From NCBI GenBank assembly GCA_016214845.1, contig JACRMS010000035.1:1-64000 (forward strand): a DNA stretch of 64,000 bases, in the 5' to 3' direction. This DNA is from Nitrospirota bacterium. GTDB taxonomy: Bacteria > Nitrospirota > Thermodesulfovibrionia > UBA6902. The translations under genes were made by a program, and so were the position numbers. Below, one piece after another: positions 60,251-64,000 of the stretch. Under the pieces are notes generated by a model. It made no database searches. It worked only from the letters and a program-made list of their open reading frames with translations, and was not told the DNA's origin. Positions within the stretch are counted from its first letter, which is position 1; every line of letters starts with the position of its first letter.

Positions 60251-60272
60251 CATATTCTAATATTTGAATATG
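60251..60272 (+). promoter_or_regulatory. ArsR-type operator over the regulator's own start codon
   Basis: CATATTC (60251-60257) and GAATATG (60266-60272) form a perfect inverted repeat with 8 bases between; the inner part reads ATTC-N8-GAAT. From memory this is the consensus of SqrR/BigR-type sulfide-responsive ArsR regulators. It covers the ATG at 60270, which suggests autoregulation. Confidence 0.65.
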
Positions 60273-60611
60273 AATGAATCGACATCACGTATAGAGCTTC
60301 TAAAGGTTGTTTCCCATCCCGCCAGAATAGCAATATTGGATGAATTGTCGAAGGGCGTAAAGTGTGTGAGTGATTTCCAGGAATTCCTTGAGATAAGCCA
60401 GCCAAATATATCACAACATCTTTCTGCCCTCAGGCTTGCCGGGATAATTGATTTTTTTATTGACGGCAGACTCAGGTGCTATTTTTTGAAAAATCCTTTC
60501 ATCCTCGATTTGCTAAAAATTCTTAATAAAGAATACGCCGGAGAATTGCCGGGTCCCGAATGCTGCCCTGTTACCAAGAAAGGCACATACCCCGGTGAAA
60601 GGAGAAGATAG
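60270..60611 (+). CDS. ArsR/SmtB-family regulator, probable sulfide or persulfide sensor
   Basis: A 113-residue winged-helix protein: VVSHPARIAILDELS start, recognition helix ISQPNISQHLSALRLAGII and wing DGRLRCYFL. Cys residues are in VKCVSDF, LRCYF and the C-terminal ECCP; a pair could form a sulfide- or persulfide-responsive switch, as in SqrR/BigR, but the positions differ from the classic pair. The stop overlaps the next gene's GTG by one base. The downstream genes are all for sulfide oxidation and sulfur transfer, and its operator is at 60251-60272. A TTG at 60264 is an alternative start. Confidence 0.85.
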   Translation: MNESTSRIELLKVVSHPARIAILDELSKGVKCVSDFQEFLEISQPNISQHLSALRLAGIIDFFIDGRLRCYFLKNPFILDLLKILNKEYAGELPGPECCPVTKKGTYPGERRR

Positions 60612-60967
60612 TGGCAAAGAAACTAACCCTGTTTTTAAATACCTCGCCATACTCTTTCGAAAATACTTACACGGCCATGAAGCTTGCTGAAGCTGCCCTT
60701 GCCAAAGGGTTGGAAACGCATGTGGTTGCATCAGCAGACGGCGTGTACAATTTCCTCAAAGGACAAAAAGGCAGGGGACTCCCTCACGCTGCAGACGGAT
60801 TCAAATCATTGATCGACAAAGGGCTGAAGGTTGACCTCTGAGGCGGCTGTGTAAATTTCCGCTGTATCGCGGAAGAAAACTACATCGAAGGTCCTCAAAA
60901 AGGCGCGTTGAAGGGACTTTTCACTTTGATGAAACAGTCTGACATATTCATTAATCTCGGTCTTTAA
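60611..60967 (+). CDS. DsrE/TusD-like sulfur-carrier protein, probable selenoprotein (in-frame TGA at 60839)
   Basis: The frame gives 76 residues, then TGA (60839-60841), then 41 more residues to a TAA at 60965-60967 (118 in all). After the TGA the sequence GGCVNFRCIAEEN then GALKGLFTLMKQSDIFIN matches the second half of DsrE-family proteins. The TGA is at residue 77, where TusD/DsrE proteins carry the sulfur-binding Cys after a K.D.-type strand, so U-G-G-C would replace C-X-X-C. A hairpin at 60856-60875 fits a bacterial SECIS. GTG start behind AGGAG. Without recoding it would be a truncated protein lacking its active site. Confidence 0.85.
60856..60875 (+). promoter_or_regulatory. Putative bacterial SECIS element
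   Basis: TTCCGC (60857-60862), loop TGTATC, GCGGAA (60869-60874), with a further T-G pair (60856 with 60875). The apical loop starts 21 bases after the TGA and has G as its second base, as expected of bacterial SECIS hairpins bound by SelB. Confidence 0.7.
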
Positions 60968-60979
60968 GGAGCAAACGCT

Positions 60980-61330
60980 ATGGATAATCTTTTGGTAATT
61001 TTACGCAAACCGCCCTATGGTGTCATCAATGCCGCGGAGGCAGTAAGACATGCGGGAGGCGCTTCGGGTTTTGATTATAAGGCGACTCTCTACTTGATAG
61101 ACAGCGGGGTTTATACTGCGAGGAAAAACCAGGACACCGGCAGCACCGGCTTTACAGGGCTTGGCGAAAGCCTTGAACTGCTTTCAGGCGAAATGGAAAT
61201 TTATGCGGATAGGAATTCACTGAAAGAATACAACCTAAACGAAGACGACCTCGTTGATGGCGTGAAGATCGACGACGGAGAAATTTTAAAGCAGGCTATA
61301 AAAGACGCACAATCAGTGATGATATTTTAG
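60980..61330 (+). CDS. DsrF/TusC-like protein
   Basis: A 116-residue protein of the DsrE/F/H fold (LLVILRKPPYGVINAAEAVRHA start, then ATLYLIDSGVYTA). No Cys is present, as in TusC/DsrF proteins, which are structural partners in the DsrEFH or TusBCD heterohexamer. AAGGAGCA precedes the ATG, and the gene is 12 bases after the DsrE-like gene. Assignment to F rather than another fold member is by gene order. Confidence 0.75.
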   Translation: MDNLLVILRKPPYGVINAAEAVRHAGGASGFDYKATLYLIDSGVYTARKNQDTGSTGFTGLGESLELLSGEMEIYADRNSLKEYNLNEDDLVDGVKIDDGEILKQAIKDAQSVMIF

Positions 61331-61336
61331 GAGGCA

Positions 61337-61603
61337 ATGATGCTTTTTCTGATCTCAAGCGCGCCGGAAACAAAAGAATTCAAGACCGCATTCAACCTTG
61401 CAAAAGATATGAGCGCCGATATCTGTCTTTTGCAAAATGCCGTCTACGCTTCAAGAAATTTAAATGACAGCTCCTTATATGTTCTCCTTGACGAGCTGAA
61501 ACTCAGGGGAATTAATGAAAATGAAATATCCGGCAAGCCGATAGACTACGGCAGGCTGATAGATTTAATGAATGAGACTGACAAGGTAGTGGGAATTTTT
61601 TAG
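61337..61603 (+). CDS. DsrH/TusB-like protein
   Basis: An 88-residue protein with the DsrH-type start LFLISSAPETKEFKTAFNLA, DICLLQNAVYAS and the end MNETDKVVGIF. DsrH usually has one Cys; here a Cys is in DICLLQ. It starts six bases after the DsrF-like stop, behind AGGAGGCA. With the two genes before, it makes a DsrEFH-like set, which would pass sulfane sulfur produced by the sulfide:quinone oxidoreductase. Confidence 0.72.
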   Translation: MMLFLISSAPETKEFKTAFNLAKDMSADICLLQNAVYASRNLNDSSLYVLLDELKLRGINENEISGKPIDYGRLIDLMNETDKVVGIF

Positions 61604-61629
61604 AAACAATCATTATCAGGGAGGGTAGG

Positions 61630-62841
61630 ATGAAGGCACATCATCAAATCTTAATTGTTGGAGGCGGCAACGCAGGCATTTCTGTGGCCGCGCAGCTTCT
61701 GCGTCAAGATTCAAAACTTGATATAGCCATCGTAGAACCATCCGAAAAACATTATTATCAACCGGGATGGACTCTTGTGGGCGGAGGTGTTTTTGACATT
61801 AACAGCACAGTGCGGAATGAAGCCGATTATATCCCTGCAAATGTAACGTGGATCAAAGACAACGCGGACAAGTTTGAGCCGGAAAGCAACACGCTGATAA
61901 CCGGGTCAGGCGGACGGATAACTTATGATTACATGGTCGTCTGCTGCGGCGCCCAGCTTAAGTGGGACGCGGTAAAAGGCTTGCGCGAGTCTTTAGGCAA
62001 AAACGGCGTCTGCTCGATTTACAGCTTTAATACCGCCCCTTATACTTACGAGTGCATCAAGAATTTCAAAGGCGGCAAGGTGGTATTTACACAGCCCGGC
62101 GGATTCAACAAATGCGGCGGCGCGCCGCAGAAAATAATGTATCTCGCTGCGGACAATTTCAGAAAAAGAGGCATATTGGATAAAGCCGATATATCTTTTT
62201 TCACAGGGAAACCAGGGCTTCTGCGGGTCAAGGCAATTAACGAACTCCTTCTAAAAGTAGTCGAGCGGTACGGCATCAAAGTTACCTATCAGGCAACGTT
62301 GAAAGAAGTCAGAGGTGAGGCAAAAGAAGCTGTCTTTGAGGTCGTTAAGGGTGACAGTAAAGAGCAGGTGACCGCGCAGTACGATATGCTCCATGTATCT
62401 CCTCTGGCTGCAGCCCCTGACTTTATCAAAAACAGCCCCCTCGCAGTCAAAGATGATCCGTTCGGCTGGATTGATATTGACAAAGTCACCATGCAGCACA
62501 ACAGGCATAAAAACATTTTCAGTCTGGGTGATGTTTCAAACGCAGGCGACACAAAGACAGGAGCGGCAGTGCACAAGCAGGCCCCTGTTGTGGTGAAAAA
62601 TCTGCTCTCTGCCATTGAGCGAACGTCCCTTACCGATCTACCGGCCAAATATAACGGCTATACATCCTGCCCGCTTATCACGGGATACGGCAAACTGGTG
62701 CTGGCGGAATTTGACCATGACAACAAATTTCTGCCAACTTTCCCTTTGGAGCCGGCCAAAGAACGATACAGCATGTGGTTGTTGATCAAATACTTAATGC
62801 CGTGGTTCTACTGGAACAGAATTCTGAAGGGGAAATCGTAA
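61630..62841 (+). CDS. sqr: Sulfide:quinone oxidoreductase, SQOR-like type
   Basis: A 403-residue FAD protein: GGGNAGISVAAQL (FAD site), YYQPGWTLVGGG, then FNKCGGAPQKIMYL and YTSCPLITGYGKLVLAEFD, which carry the two redox Cys residues of the type found in mitochondrial SQOR. The C-terminal amphipathic helices (MWLLIKYLMPWFYWNRIL) attach it to the membrane. It oxidises sulfide to sulfane sulfur and reduces quinone. It follows the DsrEFH-like genes after 26 bases, with GGGAGGGT before the ATG. Confidence 0.9.
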   Translation: MKAHHQILIVGGGNAGISVAAQLLRQDSKLDIAIVEPSEKHYYQPGWTLVGGGVFDINSTVRNEADYIPANVTWIKDNADKFEPESNTLITGSGGRITYDYMVVCCGAQLKWDAVKGLRESLGKNGVCSIYSFNTAPYTYECIKNFKGGKVVFTQPGGFNKCGGAPQKIMYLAADNFRKRGILDKADISFFTGKPGLLRVKAINELLLKVVERYGIKVTYQATLKEVRGEAKEAVFEVVKGDSKEQVTAQYDMLHVSPLAAAPDFIKNSPLAVKDDPFGWIDIDKVTMQHNRHKNIFSLGDVSNAGDTKTGAAVHKQAPVVVKNLLSAIERTSLTDLPAKYNGYTSCPLITGYGKLVLAEFDHDNKFLPTFPLEPAKERYSMWLLIKYLMPWFYWNRILKGKS

Positions 62842-62845
62842 TAAA

Positions 62846-62903
62846 AAGTAACGAGTGACGCGAAAACTGAAAAAGATCATTGCGTAATTTACTCGTTACT
62901 AAT
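62846..62903. repeat. Inverted repeat between sqr and tauE-like gene
   Basis: AGTAACGAGT and ACTCGTTACT are exact 10-base inverse copies about 38 bases apart. No T-run follows. It may be a dispersed repeat or an mRNA hairpin. Confidence 0.45.
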
Positions 62904-62911
62904 TTATTGAT

Positions 62912-63700
62912 ATGGACATCCATTTTCTGACGACTCTCATCTTTCTCGGTCTCGGTGGAGGTTTTCTCTCCGGCCTCCTCGGTCTCGGGGGAGCAATATT
63001 CATGATACCGTTACTTCTCTACGTCCCTCCGCTTTTGGGAGTCGGGCAGCTCGATATGAAGCAGGTGGCGGCAATAAGCATGGTGCAGGTCCTCTTCGCA
63101 TCTCTGACGGGACTTATTGTCCATAATAAAAACCGTTTTGTCAGCAAGTCGCTTCTTTTGTACATGGGAATATGTAATGCCATCGGCAACCTCGCAGGGT
63201 CCCTGTTCTCCAAGTACACAAAGAGCGCATTCCTGCTGGCGATATTTGCTACGATGGCTGTAATCGCATCAATAGTCATGTTCATCCCGAAACGCGAACA
63301 GGGTGAAAACATCTCTCCCGATGAGGTCCGATATAACAAACCGCTGGCGATGCTCGTGAGCCTTTTGATAGGCACTTTCGGAGGAATGGTCGGCGCTCCC
63401 GGCGCATTCATTTATATCCCGGGGATGATCTACCTGCTGAATATTCCTACACGCATCGTTATCGGCAGCACACTGGGCATTGTTTTCATGGGCGCGATCA
63501 TGGGCACCATCGGCAAGATGGTAACTGGACAAATCATTTGGCCGTATGCATTTGCCCTTGTTATCGGCACAATACCCGGGGCAAAGGTTGGCGGAAACGT
63601 CAGCAAGAAAGTCAGTACAAAATATCTGCGCCTTGCCATCGCAGTAATAATTGCAATCACAGGGATCAGGATGTGGTACCAGGTAGTGACGGGAAATTAA
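62912..63700 (+). CDS. TauE/SafE-family membrane transporter
   Basis: A 262-residue protein with about eight hydrophobic helices and the family repeat (GLGGGFLSGLLGLGGAIFMIPLLLY in the first half; LIGTFGGMVGAPGAFIYIPGMIY in the second). TauE/SafE proteins are thought to export sulfite, sulfonates or related anions. Its place between sqr and a second DsrE-family gene makes a sulfur compound the likely cargo. No strong ribosome site precedes the ATG. Confidence 0.88.
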   Translation: MDIHFLTTLIFLGLGGGFLSGLLGLGGAIFMIPLLLYVPPLLGVGQLDMKQVAAISMVQVLFASLTGLIVHNKNRFVSKSLLLYMGICNAIGNLAGSLFSKYTKSAFLLAIFATMAVIASIVMFIPKREQGENISPDEVRYNKPLAMLVSLLIGTFGGMVGAPGAFIYIPGMIYLLNIPTRIVIGSTLGIVFMGAIMGTIGKMVTGQIIWPYAFALVIGTIPGAKVGGNVSKKVSTKYLRLAIAVIIAITGIRMWYQVVTGN

Positions 63701-63729
63701 TTTCTTCTAAACAATAAGGATGGAAGAAA

Positions 63730-64000
63730 ATGGAAAAGATTACTAAAAATGTTTCTGTAATGTGTTTCCATGATGAACTGTGTCAGGTCTACAATGCGCT
63801 CATGACAGCATACAGTCTCTTGAAAGAGGGGGCCAAGGTCACAATCTTTTTTGGGTCGCGCGGTGTCAACGCCCTTCATAAGGACAAGGTGACCAAGCTT
63901 GTTTGTTTGCCGGACCAGCCAAAAGAGGAGAGCGATGCCGTTATGAAGAAGATGGAGGATATGAACCTTCCTACGGCTGAGGATCTGCTTTTCATGCTCT
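63730..64000 (+). CDS. DsrE2-like sulfurtransferase-family protein (partial)
   Basis: Ninety residues are visible before the window ends. VSVMCFHDELCQVYNALMTA, then GAKVTIFFGSRGVNAL and EKITKNV fit the DsrE/DsrF/DrsH-like (DsrE2) group, often membrane-linked and near TusA, rhodanese and sqr genes. AAGGATGG lies upstream of ATG 63730. Two Cys residues occur near the N-terminus (Cys12 and Cys18). The gene continues past the window, so length and active Cys cannot be checked. Confidence 0.72.
   Translation, partial: MEKITKNVSVMCFHDELCQVYNALMTAYSLLKEGAKVTIFFGSRGVNALHKDKVTKLVCLPDQPKEESDAVMKKMEDMNLPTAEDLLFML

Noticed and set aside
60611..60841. A complete 76-residue DsrE-like protein or a simple nonsense pseudogene
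   Set aside because: The frame after the TGA keeps perfect family sequence to a proper stop, the TGA is at the active Cys, and a SECIS-like hairpin follows; a random nonsense mutation explains none of this.

Overview
The window looks like a chromosomal segment of an anaerobic or microaerophilic Gram-negative bacterium. Evidence for an outer membrane is BamA, a Skp-like chaperone, LpxD/LpxA/LpxI, TolC and lipoproteins. The many multihaem c-type cytochromes, the NrfD-type respiratory complex, pyruvate:ferredoxin oxidoreductase, a PEP-CTERM protein, sulfide:quinone oxidoreductase and DsrE-family proteins fit the Nitrospirota (Thermodesulfovibrionia-like) or a deltaproteobacterial-grade sulfur organism. 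The taxonomic call is inference; there is no rRNA or tRNA gene in the window.

Layout. 1-3.0 kb: the end of a cell-surface repeat protein, a mosaic lipoprotein and an exported ankyrin protein. 3.1-19.7 kb: a respiratory block. A minus-strand operon (15592 down to 3897) encodes slipin, ferredoxin-like subunit, NrfD anchor, 8-haem cytochrome, 12-haem cytochrome, second ferredoxin-like subunit, Tat-exported molybdopterin oxidoreductase, TorD-like chaperone and a membrane-anchored 12-haem cytochrome. Just upstream lies an overlapping three-gene sensor set: PhnD-like periplasmic binding protein, histidine kinase and NtrC-type regulator. A perfect sigma-54 promoter (15670-15685) with upstream palindromes stands between the two. 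20-23.8 kb: a small unknown protein, a cold-shock gene and porCDAB. 24-32.2 kb: bamA-skp-lpxD-fabZ-lpxA-lpxI-gnnA-gnnB, which predicts lipid A built on 2,3-diamino-glucose.

32.2-51 kb is an accessory region centred on ribosomally made, modified peptides (RiPPs). There are six intact or nearly intact double-glycine precursor genes plus two degenerate ones, most of them missed by ordinary ORF calling. With them come a B12-type radical SAM enzyme, a radical SAM/SPASM enzyme, a guanidino-enzyme-like protein, a Cys-cluster protein, two SurA-like proteins, and a complete export line (C39 peptidase-ABC transporter with two cyclic-nucleotide-binding domains, HlyD, TolC). Toxin-antitoxin genes are scattered among them. 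Leader-like sequences are also found at the C-terminus of the B12 radical SAM enzyme and at the N-terminus of the guanidino-enzyme-like protein.

51-60 kb: MltD-like transglycosylase, YwiC-like membrane protein, a second cold-shock gene, another multihaem cytochrome, and two related surface proteins (one PEP-CTERM). The two cold-shock genes share a promoter, a leader with an intrinsic-terminator-like hairpin, and an alternative pairing that would exclude it, with one compensatory base-pair change. 60.2-64 kb: a sulfide-oxidation locus with an ArsR regulator whose own operator matches ATTC-N8-GAAT, DsrE/F/H-like proteins, sulfide:quinone oxidoreductase, TauE and a second DsrE-family gene. The first DsrE-like gene has an in-frame TGA exactly at the position of the active-site cysteine, followed by a bacterial SECIS-like hairpin, so it is most likely a selenoprotein.
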